Shown here: in pieces, positions 18,117 to 27,275 of the stretch | How the letters are laid out: the number at the start of each line of letters is the position of its first letter | How positions within the stretch are numbered: the first letter of the stretch is position 1 | Origin: Allosalinactinospora lopnorensis | GTDB lineage: Bacteria; Actinomycetota; Actinomycetes; Streptosporangiales; Streptosporangiaceae | Assembly (NCBI RefSeq): GCF_000981225.1 | Contig: NZ_LAJC01000006.1 | Span: 56,784-120,783 of the forward strand | Length of the DNA stretch: 64,000 nt | Direction of reading: 5' to 3' | Program-made: the position numbers and the translations under genes | Notes under the pieces: generated by a model | Database searches by the model: none | The model's input: the letters and a program-made list of their open reading frames with translations, nothing else | Told to the model about the DNA's origin: nothing

Positions 18117-18130
18117 GCCCCGACGGGGCC
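18116..18130 (+). terminator. Hairpin ending the ftsH-fol operon
   Basis: GGCCCCG-A-CGGGGCC (18116-18130) starts at the DUF3180 stop codon. It is short and very stable and lacks a U-tract. It lies before the minus-strand CGNR gene, whose stop is at 18203. Confidence 0.5.
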
Positions 18131-18202
18131 GATCGCCCCCGTCCCCTGATCGCGGGCGCCGGCGGATCGCCTCCCGCCGCGCAACGGCCGCGTGCGGCCG
18201 GA

Positions 18203-18760
18203 TCAGGAGCCGCCGCGCCGCCGGGAACGGTAGGAGCGCATCTTGTGCCGGGCGCCGCAGATGCTCATACTGCACCACACGCTGTTGTTCGCCGCTGAGC
18301 GGTCGTAGTAGAGCCAGCGGCATTCCGCGGACCGGCATGCTTTCAGCCGGTCCCTCCGGCCCGCCAGCTCCTCGGCCGCGAGCACACCGAGCATGCGCCC
18401 GATCAGCGCGTGGACCGGGTCGGTGTCCGCCACCGGGATCTCCGGACGGCCCCCCGCCGACCAGCGCGGCGCTGAGAGAGTGCCCTCGGCGTAGTCGTTC
18501 AGGAGGCCCCGTGCGCGATCCCGTTCGCGGCCACTGCCGCTCACGTGGTCACGAATCGCCTCGCGCACGGCCACGAGGTCCTGGCGGGTCGCCTCGTCCA
18601 GCTCGGCCGCGGCCTCCGGATAGCCCTGTCCACGCAGCCATGCCCGAGCACCGGCCACGTCGCTGAGGGACTCCTCGCCGTACAGGAACCGCGCTGAGTT
18701 GCAGAACGCCTCGATCTCATCGAGCGGGCCCGGAGCCGTCGGGCGGTCATAGGTCACCAC
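18203..18760 (-). CDS. CGNR zinc-finger / ABATE domain transcriptional regulator
   Basis: A 185-residue protein from GTG or ATG at 18760. The N-terminal ~125 residues form the helical ABATE (putative stress-induced) domain. The C-terminal zinc finger has C142 and C147 in CRSAECRWLYYDRS, then C163 and C168 in WCSMSICGARHKMRSYRSRR. The name-giving CGNR is CGAR here; Asn is replaced by Ala. The basic tail suggests DNA binding. Such proteins are common single-copy regulators in actinobacteria with poorly known targets. It is transcribed divergently from the PH-domain gene. Confidence 0.88.
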   Translation of the reverse strand: MVTYDRPTAPGPLDEIEAFCNSARFLYGEESLSDVAGARAWLRGQGYPEAAAELDEATRQDLVAVREAIRDHVSGSGRERDRARGLLNDYAEGTLSAPRWSAGGRPEIPVADTDPVHALIGRMLGVLAAEELAGRRDRLKACRSAECRWLYYDRSAANNSVWCSMSICGARHKMRSYRSRRRGGS

Positions 18761-18927
18761 TCCTCAGATGTTACTGCCAGTATCCTTGCGGCGGTAACTG
18801 AATGAAGTGCCACCGAGCGCGCACGGCCGGCGTGGCCGGAAACGCCGTTCCCGGGAAGCGGGGACCTCCCGGATAAGCTGGAACCTCCCCTGTGGTCCGC
18901 GTCTCCACGGGAGTGGCGCGGGGATGA

Positions 18928-19566
18928 TTGACTGGAATCGTGGAGTTTGCCGCGTCTGACCAATCAACCCGACCGGCCGGGACCGATTCGGAGTCCGGGG
19001 AGGCTTCGGAGGCCGCCGGTGCGGAACCAGCGGTGACGGGCTCCAGCCCTTCGTCGCCCACCCCGGCCTCGCGGGTGGAGGAGGCGTTCGCCGCACCCGC
19101 GGGGACGTCGTGGAGCAGGGTCTCCCCGCTTCTCGCGTGGTACCGCAGGCTGCTCATACTCGCCGCCCTGCTGCCGGGCGCGGCGTTCGGGGGTGTGGCC
19201 ATCGGACTGTGGTGGGGCTGGTTCTCGGGAGGCATCCTGGTCGCCCTGGCCGTGCTCGCCGCTGTGATCGGCTGGCTGGCCGCGAAACCGGAGGCGCGAT
19301 CCTGGGGGTACGCCGAAGGGCCCACGGACTTCTACCTGACCTACGGTGTCGTCGTGCGGCAGCTTGTCGTCGTGCCCTACGGTCGGATGCAGGTGGTGGA
19401 TGTCACCTCGAACCTGCTGGAGCAGGCACTGGGGATCGCGACGGTGCGCGTGCGGACGGCGGCCACCACGGCCGACACCCGGATCCCGGGGCTCCGGTTC
19501 GACGACGCCGTCCTCCTGCGTGACCAGTTGGCCGCACGAAGCGAAACGTTCTCTACGGGGCTGTAA
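18928..19566 (+). CDS. Bacterial PH-domain membrane protein (YdbS-like)
   Basis: A 212-residue protein. The start may be TTG 18928 or GTG 18940. Residues 1-65 are Ser/Pro/Glu-rich and probably disordered. Two transmembrane helices lie at about 72-91 and 96-117. The bPH2 domain follows with WGYAEGPTDFYLTYGVVVRQ, VVPYGRMQVVDVTSNLLEQ and ALGIATVRVRTAATTADTRI. YdbS and YdbT homologues occur as pairs, and in Bacillus they confer resistance to some antimicrobial peptides and phage-like agents. Here the second member starts 4 bp after this stop. Confidence 0.85.
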   Translation: MTGIVEFAASDQSTRPAGTDSESGEASEAAGAEPAVTGSSPSSPTPASRVEEAFAAPAGTSWSRVSPLLAWYRRLLILAALLPGAAFGGVAIGLWWGWFSGGILVALAVLAAVIGWLAAKPEARSWGYAEGPTDFYLTYGVVVRQLVVVPYGRMQVVDVTSNLLEQALGIATVRVRTAATTADTRIPGLRFDDAVLLRDQLAARSETFSTGL

Positions 19567-19569
19567 CGC

Positions 19570-21809
19570 GTGAGCGAAGCGAACGAGGAACCGTTGACTC
19601 CCGACCCGCCCAATCCCTCCATAACCGGGCTCGGCGGGAGGCCGGTCCGGCAGAGCGAGGGCTGGTTCAGTACCGGTCCCCGAGCCGAGGAGCCGCCCGG
19701 CGGGCGCGGCGGGGCCGAATGGTTCTCCGGGCCGCTCTCCCAACCGGACCTCCCGGCGCTCCGCGAGGTCACCGCCCCGACGGATACGCACATCGCCGAA
19801 CAGGTGGCGCCGCCGGCCGTCGGTTTCGAGGCGCACGCCGCCTCGGGGCCCGGAGAGGACTCGGGGCACCACATCGAAGGTGCGCGCAACGACCCCCCGA
19901 ACGGGGGAGCCCACCCGGCGCGGATCGAGGGCGGCGGGCGCGAGGCGGAACCGGAAGAGCCCGGCGCTGAGGGCGGCGGTGCGCGCACGCCCCCGGAACG
20001 GCCGGCCCACTCTGCCGCGCCCGGACCGGTGACGCCTCTTTGGCCGCATATCGACGAGGAAGCGGAGGAGAGCGCCGCTGAGGCCGGGCGGGAGCGGCCC
20101 GCCGGCGGTGACAGAAGACGTTCCGCTCCCACTTTCGCTCCGCCCGCCGCCCGGGGGGACGAGCCCTGGCAGGGGTACGGGGCCCGGCCTGCGCTCGTTC
20201 AGCCGGGGCACTACGCTCCGGCCCTGCCGCCGGTACAGCAGTCACCGCCCAGCCCGCCTGCGTCGCCCCCCGGTGCGGCACCGCCTCACGCTGCTCCGCC
20301 CCCGTACGGAACTCCGCCGCCACCGGGCTCCCCGCCGCGGGGAGCCGCACCCCCTCCCGGCCCCCCTCCGCCCGGCCATCCTCCGGTGGGCGGTGCGCAC
20401 CCTCCGGCTCCCGGCGGTTACGTGCGCTTCCTGCCGCCCCCGCCGCCCGGGAACGGCGGCGAGTGGGCCTCGCCCCCGCCTTCGCCCTCCTCGCCTCCAC
20501 CGCCGCCCCAGCCGGAGACCGACATCACCCGGGGACGCCACAGGCTGCACTGGTCGACGGTCCCGTTCCAGGTGCTGCTGATCACCGTGGTGTTCCTCGC
20601 GTTGCCGGGGCCCGTGCTCATGCAGGCCGGCCTCGGCTGGTTCCTCCTGCTCACGCTCGCCGCCGCTCTGGGAACGGCGGTCTATGCGCTGCTGTCCTGG
20701 TGGAAGTCGTCGTTCGAGCTGAACGATGACCACCTCATCGTGCACACCGGTCTGGTGCGGCAGCTCTCCCGGGAGATCCCGCTGAGCCGGCTGCAGGCCG
20801 TGGACGTGGTGCGCCCGCTGCTGATGCAGATCCTCGGGCTGGCGGAGCTGCGGGTCGAGCTGGCCGGTGGTGACTCCAGCGAGATCAGGCTGCGCTACCT
20901 GGGCCGCGGGACGGCCGAGCGGCTGCGGGCGTCGCTGCTGGCGCATGCGGCCGGGCTGTCCGGGAAGACACCCGAGGCACCGGAGTGGCCGTTCTACCGG
21001 CTGCCGTTCGGCCTGCTGCTCGGGGCGCTCGCGTTCCGGCTTCCGGTACTCGGAGCTTCCTGCTGTTCCTGGCTCTGATCGTCACCGGCTTCGCGTTCTT
21101 CGAGTTCGGCGTGCTCGGCGGTGCCGTCCCACTGCTGCTGGGGCTGATGCGCGGCTTCCTCGGCCCGCTGATGCGGTACACGGACTTCTACGCCTCGCTC
21201 TCTCCCGACGGCCTCCGCCTGCGGTACGGCATCTTCCAGGCGCGGATGCAGACGGTGCCGCCGGGCCGGGTGCAGGCGGTCCGTATCGTCGAGCCCCTGC
21301 TCTGGCGTTCCCTGGGGGTCGCCCGGGTCGAGGCCAACGTCGCGGGGTACGTGGGCGAGCGCCAGATGGACTCCTCGACCCTGCTCCCGGTGGTCCCGCG
21401 TAAGCTTGCGTTCTCCCTGGTCAACGAACTTTTCCCGGAGACGGACGCCTCACGCGTCGCGCTGCATCCGGCCAAACGCGGCCGCTCCCGCAACGAAGGG
21501 CTGGGCGTGGACGAGAGCCTGATCGTCACGCGCCGCGGGATCTTCTGCCACGTCATCGAGATCATCCCAGAGGCGCGGGTGCAGACCGTCCGGGTGACCG
21601 CCGGGCCGCTCGACAGGCGGCGCGGGACCGCCGCCGTGCACGTTGACACCCCGCCCGGGCCGATCAGGGCACACGCCGCGGGACGCGACATAGTGGAGGC
21701 CCGCAGGGTCGTCGACGGCATCGCCGAGCGGGGACATTTGGCCCGGATGACCAGCGCGGGTCCGGAACGCTGGGCGACACGCAGCGAGCCCCCCGGGAAC
21801 ACGGTCTGA
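19570..21809 (+). pseudogene. Bacterial PH-domain membrane protein (YdbT-like), interrupted by a one-base frameshift
   Basis: From GTG 19570 the frame runs to a stop at 21078. Homologous sequence then continues in another frame to 21809. The first part has a ~300-residue low-complexity region with long Pro/Gly stretches (about 150-310). It continues with a membrane hairpin and the first bPH2 domain (SSFELNDDHLIVHTGLVRQ, LSRLQAVDVVRPLL). The second frame supplies SFLLFLALIVTGFAFFEFGV and two further PH-like repeats (RVQAVRIVEPLLWRSLGVAR; IIPEARVQTVRVTAGPLD). The switch lies at about 21035-21055 and equals one missing base. It is either a real null mutation or a sequence error; no slippery site is visible. 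Confidence 0.8.
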
Positions 21810-21922
21810 GTGAGGGCCCGCAACGTCCGGCCCGCAAGGTCCGGTCAGCGCTCGGGGAGCGGGATCCGCCCAGTAGGCTGTGCGCACGACGTCCGGTACC
21901 CCGGGTGGACTGGAACGAGGAC

Positions 21923-22816
21923 ATGAACCCCACGGAAGTCATACGACAGCGACCGGCCCGGCTGGCGATCGGGGTCATCGGCCCCGGCCGCGTCGGCTCG
22001 GTGCTCGGTGCCGCGCTGGAACGCGCCGGCCACAGTGTCATCGCGGCCTCCGCCGTGTCCGAGGCGTCCCGCGGACGCGTTGAGCGGCGGCTGCCCGGGG
22101 CCCGCGTGTGCGAACCGGCGGAGGTTGTCGAAGCCGCCGATCTGGTGCTGGTCACGGTCCCTGACAGCGCCCTGGGGCCGCTGGTGGGCGGCCTCGTCGA
22201 CACCGGTGTCCGTGTCGAAGGCAAACTCCTCGTCCATACCAGCGGCAGCCACGGCTACGGTGTGCTCTCCAGTGCCACCTCGGCGGGCGCACTGCCCCTT
22301 GCGCTGCATCCGGTGATGACCTTCACGGGGCGCGAGGAGGACCTGCACCGCCTGACCAACTGCACTTTCGGCGTTACCGCCCCCGAAACGCTGCGGCCCA
22401 TCGCCGAGGCGCTCGTTGTCGAGATGGGCGCCGAACCGGTGTGGATCGCCGAGGAATACCGCACCCTGTACCACACCGCGCTCGCCGGCGGAGCCAACCA
22501 CCTGGTCACACTGGTGGCCGAAAGCGCGGGCCTGCTCGGCAGGGCGGGAGTCGAGCACCCGGGGCGGATGCTCGGCCCCCTCCTCGGCGCGGCCCTGGAC
22601 AATGCGCTGCGGCTCGGGATCGACGGGCTCAGCGGCCCGGTCCTGCGCGGTGACGCCGAGACCGTCGCCGGGCACATCGCGGAACTGCGTACGCACTTCC
22701 CCGAAAGCGTGCCGAGCTACGTTGCCCTGGCCCGCCTCACCGCTGATCGGGCCCTCGACGCCGGGCTGCTCAAGCCGTACGACGCCGAACGCCTGCTGGA
22801 CGTCCTCCAGGCGTGA
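21923..22816 (+). CDS. Rossmann-fold/DUF2520 protein
   Basis: A 297-residue NAD(P)-binding protein from ATG 21923 (MNPTEVIRQ), preceded by an ACGAGGA ribosome-binding site. The dinucleotide-binding motif GVIGPGRVGSVLGAALERAG is near residue 20. The C-terminal half (from about 155) is the all-helical DUF2520 domain with YHTALAGGANHLVTLVAESA. Proteins of this kind are found just upstream of panC in actinobacteria, as here (29-bp gap), and resemble ketopantoate reductase in architecture. A reductase role in pantothenate synthesis is plausible but not shown. Confidence 0.88.
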   Translation: MNPTEVIRQRPARLAIGVIGPGRVGSVLGAALERAGHSVIAASAVSEASRGRVERRLPGARVCEPAEVVEAADLVLVTVPDSALGPLVGGLVDTGVRVEGKLLVHTSGSHGYGVLSSATSAGALPLALHPVMTFTGREEDLHRLTNCTFGVTAPETLRPIAEALVVEMGAEPVWIAEEYRTLYHTALAGGANHLVTLVAESAGLLGRAGVEHPGRMLGPLLGAALDNALRLGIDGLSGPVLRGDAETVAGHIAELRTHFPESVPSYVALARLTADRALDAGLLKPYDAERLLDVLQA

Positions 22817-22845
22817 GCCGATAACCCCATCGACGGAGGACAGGC

Positions 22846-23718
22846 ATGAACAAGTCGACCACCGCCCCCCGATCGGTCCCGGTCGTCGCCCGCACACCAG
22901 AGGAGCTCACCCGGCTGCGCGCGGGACTGGGCCGGCTGGCCCTGGTCCCGACAATGGGGGCGCTGCACGACGGGCACCGCCGGCTCATCGCCACCGCGCG
23001 GGAGCACGCCGACTCGGTCATGGTCAGCGTCTTCGTCAACCCCCTGCAGTTCGGGCCGAACGAGGACTACGACCGCTACCCGCGAGACCTCGACGCCGAC
23101 CTGGCGGCCTGCGCTGAGGAGGGGGTCGACGCGGTTTTCGCCCCTGGTGTCGAGATGATGTACCCGGGGGAGCAGATCGTCACCGTGAACTCCGGACAGA
23201 TGGGCCAGGTGTTCGAGGGCGAGTTCCGGCCGGGCTTCTTCGAGGGGGTGCTCACGGTCGTCGGCAAGCTGTTCAACCTGGTCCGCCCGGATATCGCCGT
23301 GTTCGGGCAGAAGGACGCCCAGCAGCTCGCCGTGGTCCGGCGCATGGTGCGTGACCTGTGCATGCCGGTGACGATCGTCGCCTCCGCCACCGTGCGCGAT
23401 CAGGACGGGTTGGCCACGTCCAGCCGCAACGCCTACCTCAGCGCCGAGGAGCGCGAGAGCGCGCTGGCCCTCTCCCGGGCCCTGCTGGCCGGTGCCGACG
23501 CCTCCGTAACGGGGCCGGTCGGCATCCTCAGCGCCGCCCGGGCCGTGCTGGATGAGGCGGCCGTGGCCGAGGCTCCCGTCGTCGTGGATTATCTTGCTCT
23601 GGTGGATCCGCAGACATTCACCGAAGTCCCCGGGGACTACCGCGGAGACGCGGTCCTGGCGGTGGCCGCACGGGTGGGGCGTACCCGGCTGATCGATAAC
23701 GTGCCGCTCACCCTGTGA
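22846..23718 (+). CDS. panC: Pantothenate synthetase
   Basis: Joins pantoate and beta-alanine with ATP to make pantothenate. It is 290 residues from ATG 22846 with a GGAGGAC site. The nucleotide-binding VPTMGALHDGHRRLIATA, VSVFVNPLQFGPNEDYDRYP, FGQKDAQQLAVVRRMV and VRDQDGLATSSRNAYLSAEE blocks are intact. panD, often next to panC in other actinomycetes, is absent here; nadB-nadC follows after 37 bp and coaX after that, so precursors of CoA and NAD are made from one gene cluster. Confidence 0.97.
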   Translation: MNKSTTAPRSVPVVARTPEELTRLRAGLGRLALVPTMGALHDGHRRLIATAREHADSVMVSVFVNPLQFGPNEDYDRYPRDLDADLAACAEEGVDAVFAPGVEMMYPGEQIVTVNSGQMGQVFEGEFRPGFFEGVLTVVGKLFNLVRPDIAVFGQKDAQQLAVVRRMVRDLCMPVTIVASATVRDQDGLATSSRNAYLSAEERESALALSRALLAGADASVTGPVGILSAARAVLDEAAVAEAPVVVDYLALVDPQTFTEVPGDYRGDAVLAVAARVGRTRLIDNVPLTL

Positions 23719-23755
23719 ACCCTGCTCGTCCTGTCTGGAACAAGGAGATAGTCCG

Positions 23756-26350
23756 GTGAGTGAGACGCCCGTTGCGTTACCTCTTCGGCAGACCGCGCCC
23801 CGGGCCGGCTGGAGGATCGAGACCGACGTCGTCGTCGTCGGCTCCGGGATCGCGGGGCTGAGCACCGCACTGCGCTACACCCGGCGGAACCCCAGTGGCA
23901 GGGTGGTGGTCGTCACCAAGGACGTGGTCTCCAACAGTTCCACGCGGTGGGCCCAGGGCGGGATCGCCGCCGCCGTCGACCCGGTCGACGCACCGATCGC
24001 GCACATGGTGGACACCATGGCGGCGGGCGCGGGAGCGTGCGACGCCGAGGCCGTGCGCACCCTGGTGAACGAGGGCCCCGAAGCGCTGCGCTGGCTCGTC
24101 GAGCTCGGTACCGCTTTCGACCGCGCCGACAACGGCGAGCTGGCGCTGACCCGGGAGGGCGGGCACCGGGCGAACCGGATCGCGCACGCCGGCGGGGACG
24201 CCACCGGAGCCGAGATCCAACGGGCACTGGTGTCGGCGGTTCGCGCCGAGCCGCGGATCGAGGTGATCGAGCACGCCTTCGTCCCCGACCTGCTTTTCGG
24301 CGTGGATTCCGAGCACCCTCTGCGGGAGGCGCCGCCCAGCATCGTCTGCGGGGTCACCGTGCATGTCATGGGGGAGGGCCAGTGTGACGGGGTCGGAGCC
24401 GTGCGCGCCCTGGCGGTGGTACTGGCCACGGGCGGAATGGGCCAGGTCTTCGCGGCGACGACCAACCCCGCTGTCTCCACCGGTGACGGTCTCGCCCTGG
24501 CGCTGCGGGCCGGCGCCGCGGTTCAGGACCTGGAGTTCGTGCAGTTCCACCCCACTGTGCTCTGGCTGGGGCCCGAGGCGCGCGGCCAGCAGCCGCTGAT
24601 CTCCGAGGCGCTTCGCGGCGAAGGAGCCTTCCTCGTCGACACCGCCGGACGCCGCTTCATGTCCGGCGAGCACGAGCTCGCCGACCTGGCGCCGCGCAAC
24701 GTGGTCGCCAAAGCCATCGCACAGGCCATGACCGAGACCGGCGCCTCGCACGTCTACCTGGACGCCCGGCACTTCGGCGCTGAGAAGTGGCAACGACGCT
24801 TTCCCACGATCTTGGCCAGCTGCACCGAGCACGGCATCGACCCGGTGCGCGACCTGGTTCCGGTTGTGCCCGCTGCGCACTACGCCTCCGGCGGAGTCGC
24901 CGTCGACCTGCACGGCCGCACCGATGTCCGCGGGCTCTACGCGGTGGGCGAGGTGGCCCGTACGGGTGTGCACGGCGCCAACCGGCTCGCCTCCAACTCG
25001 CTGCTGGAAGGGGTGGTGTTCGCCGACCGGATCGCCGGGACGCTCGCCGCCGAGCCGCCGGCCCGGTGCGGGCCGGCGGAGCCGGGCGGCGAGAGCGGGC
25101 TGGTCGATCCCGCCATCGTCCCGGAACTGCGGGCCATCATGTCGCGGTACGCCGGGGTGCGGCGCGACGGCCGGGGGCTCAGCGCCGCCGCGGCGAGACT
25201 GGCGGAGTTCGCGGAGCGGAGCGGCGCGTCCGTCGAGCCGGGAGTACCGGCGTGGGAGGCCACCAACCTGCTCACTGTCGCCACCGCGCTCGTGCACGCC
25301 GCGGCGCGGCGCGAGGAGACGCGGGGATCGCACTGGCGGGCCGATCACCCGCGAACGGCCGCGGGGCCCTACGAGTACGTTTGTCTGGACCTGCGTTCCG
25401 GGCGGTTGGCCGGCTACTCGGGCAGACGGGGCGCCGATCCGCGGTCCAGCCCGGTGTTCGCCGAGCTGCGCGACGAAATCGGCGGGCCCGTGTGGCGAAC
25501 GGTGCTGGAGGCGCTGCACGAGGACCTCGGTTCCGGCGCCGGCGGCGATCCGCTTCCCTGCGGCACCGGGACCGATATCACCAGCGCCGCCACCATCCCG
25601 GATACCCAGATCCGGGCCGCGGACGTCGTCGCCCGCGCCGGTGGGGTGGTGGCCGGCCTGCCGGTGGCCGAATTCGTGTTCTGGAGCGTGACCGAGGGGA
25701 TCGTCGAACTCCGCCGCAGGGTCGCCGACGGTGACGAGGTCGAGCGCGGAGACGTACTGATGACCGTGACCGCGCGCACCCGCGACCTGCTCACCGCCGA
25801 GCGCACCGCGCTGAACTTCCTGACCCACCTTTCCGGTATCGCCACCGCCACGCGGAGCTGGGTGGACGCGGTCGCCGGCAGCGGAGCCCGGATCCGCGAC
25901 ACCCGCAAAACGCACCCCGGCCTGCGGACCCTTGAGAAGTACGCGGTCCGCTGCGGCGGCGGGGTGAACCACCGCTACGGGCTGAGTGACGCCGTCCTGG
26001 TCAAGGACAACCATGTCCTCGCCGCGGGGGGTGTCGCGGAGGCGGTCCGCGCGGTCCGGGACGCTTTTCCCGGCGTCCCGCTGGAGGTCGAGGTAGACCG
26101 GATCGACCAGATCGAGCCCGCGCTGAAAGCCGGTGCCGAGGAGATCCTGTTGGACAATTTCACGGTTGCGGAACTTCGGGAGGCCGTGGCCCTTGTCGCG
26201 GGACGCGCCCGGCTGGAGGCCAGCGGCGGCCTGGCGTTGCCGACCGCCTCCCAGGTGGCGGCAACCGGAGTGGACTACCTCGCGGTCGGGGCCCTGACCC
26301 ACTCAAGCCCGGCGCTGGATATCGCGCTCGATCTCCACGACAGTGACTGA
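23756..26350 (+). CDS. nadBC: Fused L-aspartate oxidase / quinolinate phosphoribosyltransferase
   Basis: One uninterrupted 864-residue frame from GTG 23756. Residues about 24-560 are NadB (aspartate to iminoaspartate, FAD enzyme). They show VVVVGSGIAGLSTALR, SNSSTRWAQGGIAAAVDPVD, HPTVLWLGPEAR, HYASGGVAVDLHGRTDVRGL and ANRLASNSLLEGVVFADR. Residues about 578-862 are NadC (quinolinate to nicotinate mononucleotide). They show ALHEDLG, TAERTALNFLTHLSGIAT, RDTRKTHPGLRTLEKYAV and LVKDNHVLAAGG. In Streptomyces these are separate neighbouring genes; here the stop codon is absent and the two are joined by a short linker. NadA was not found in the window. Confidence 0.95.
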   Translation: MSETPVALPLRQTAPRAGWRIETDVVVVGSGIAGLSTALRYTRRNPSGRVVVVTKDVVSNSSTRWAQGGIAAAVDPVDAPIAHMVDTMAAGAGACDAEAVRTLVNEGPEALRWLVELGTAFDRADNGELALTREGGHRANRIAHAGGDATGAEIQRALVSAVRAEPRIEVIEHAFVPDLLFGVDSEHPLREAPPSIVCGVTVHVMGEGQCDGVGAVRALAVVLATGGMGQVFAATTNPAVSTGDGLALALRAGAAVQDLEFVQFHPTVLWLGPEARGQQPLISEALRGEGAFLVDTAGRRFMSGEHELADLAPRNVVAKAIAQAMTETGASHVYLDARHFGAEKWQRRFPTILASCTEHGIDPVRDLVPVVPAAHYASGGVAVDLHGRTDVRGLYAVGEVARTGVHGANRLASNSLLEGVVFADRIAGTLAAEPPARCGPAEPGGESGLVDPAIVPELRAIMSRYAGVRRDGRGLSAAAARLAEFAERSGASVEPGVPAWEATNLLTVATALVHAAARREETRGSHWRADHPRTAAGPYEYVCLDLRSGRLAGYSGRRGADPRSSPVFAELRDEIGGPVWRTVLEALHEDLGSGAGGDPLPCGTGTDITSAATIPDTQIRAADVVARAGGVVAGLPVAEFVFWSVTEGIVELRRRVADGDEVERGDVLMTVTARTRDLLTAERTALNFLTHLSGIATATRSWVDAVAGSGARIRDTRKTHPGLRTLEKYAVRCGGGVNHRYGLSDAVLVKDNHVLAAGGVAEAVRAVRDAFPGVPLEVEVDRIDQIEPALKAGAEEILLDNFTVAELREAVALVAGRARLEASGGLALPTASQVAATGVDYLAVGALTHSSPALDIALDLHDSD

Positions 26351-26397
26351 CCTCTCATCTCACCTGATCTCCGACGCAACCGCGAAATGGGGCCTCG

Positions 26398-27180
26398 ATG
26401 CTGCTCGCGATCGATGTGGGCAACTCGCACACGGTTCTCGGTCTCTTCGAGGCCGACCACCTGCTGGAGCACTGGCGGGTGGGAACGGACCAGCGGCGCA
26501 CCGCTGACGAGTGGGCCGTGGTGCTGCAAGGGCTCCTCGGGAGCAGCTCCCTGCTGGATCGCGGTGACGTCGACGGCCTCGCCATGTGCTGCTCGGTCCC
26601 GTCGGTGCAGCACGAGATGCGGGAGATGTTCCGGCGGCACTTCGGCGATCTGCCCGCGGTCATCGTGGAACCCGGCGTGAAGACCGGGGTGCCGATCCGG
26701 ATGGACAACCCGAAGGAGGTCGGCAGCGACCGGATCATCAACGCGCTCGCCGCTGTGCGGCTCTACGGCGGCCCCAGTGTGGTGGTGGACTTCGGTACCG
26801 CGACCACCTTCGACGCCATCAGCGCCAAGGGCGAGTACGTGGGAGGTTCCATAGCGCCGGGCATCGACATATCGGTGGAGGCGCTGTCGCGGCGCGGGGC
26901 ACAGCTGCACATGGTGGAGATCGTGAAGCCGCGTGCCGTCGTGGCCAAGAACACCACGGAGGCGCTGCGCTCCGGCATCGTATTCGGATTCGCCGGTCAG
27001 GTGGACGGGATCGTGGACCGTATGGTCCAGGAGCTCACGCACGACGCCGACGAGGTCACTGTGGTGGCCACCGGAGGGCTCGCCCCGCTGGTCGTGGACG
27101 AGTGCGAGACCGTGGACGTGCACGAGCCGTGGCTGACCCTCATCGGTCTGCGCCTGGTATTCCAGCGCAACGTCGAGTAG
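26398..27180 (+). CDS. coaX: Type III pantothenate kinase
   Basis: Phosphorylates pantothenate, the first step of CoA synthesis; this class is not inhibited by CoA. It is 260 residues from ATG 26398. The ASKHA-fold phosphate-1 motif LLAIDVGNSHTVLGLFEAD is at residues 2-20, VDFGTATTFDAISAKGEYVG is the second phosphate loop, and APGIDISVEALSRRGAQLH follows. The gene lies 47 bp after nadBC and is probably co-transcribed with panC. Confidence 0.96.
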   Translation: MLLAIDVGNSHTVLGLFEADHLLEHWRVGTDQRRTADEWAVVLQGLLGSSSLLDRGDVDGLAMCCSVPSVQHEMREMFRRHFGDLPAVIVEPGVKTGVPIRMDNPKEVGSDRIINALAAVRLYGGPSVVVDFGTATTFDAISAKGEYVGGSIAPGIDISVEALSRRGAQLHMVEIVKPRAVVAKNTTEALRSGIVFGFAGQVDGIVDRMVQELTHDADEVTVVATGGLAPLVVDECETVDVHEPWLTLIGLRLVFQRNVE

Positions 27181-27184
27181 TCTA

Positions 27185-27198
27185 CCCCGTTTCCGGGG
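27185..27198 (+). terminator. Short hairpin between coaX and lysS
   Basis: CCCCG-TTTC-CGGGG (27185-27198) begins 4 nt after the coaX stop. It could terminate the panC-coaX unit or mark the leader of lysS. It is weak and without a U-tract. Confidence 0.35.
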
Positions 27199-27275
27199 GG
27201 GATCCGGCCGGTCCGCGGAAGACTGCTGCGGTCGTCCAGCCAGGGCACCCGGATAGGGCCGATAGGATCAGGCGC

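Noticed and set aside
20985..21078. Programmed -1 frameshifting as an explanation for the split YdbT-like gene
   Set aside because: No X-XXY-YYZ slippery sequence or downstream structure at the junction, and programmed shifting is not known in this family.
23777..26302. 841-codon open frame antisense to nadBC
   Set aside because: A shadow of the fused gene; low-complexity His/Gly/Arg composition typical of antisense frames.
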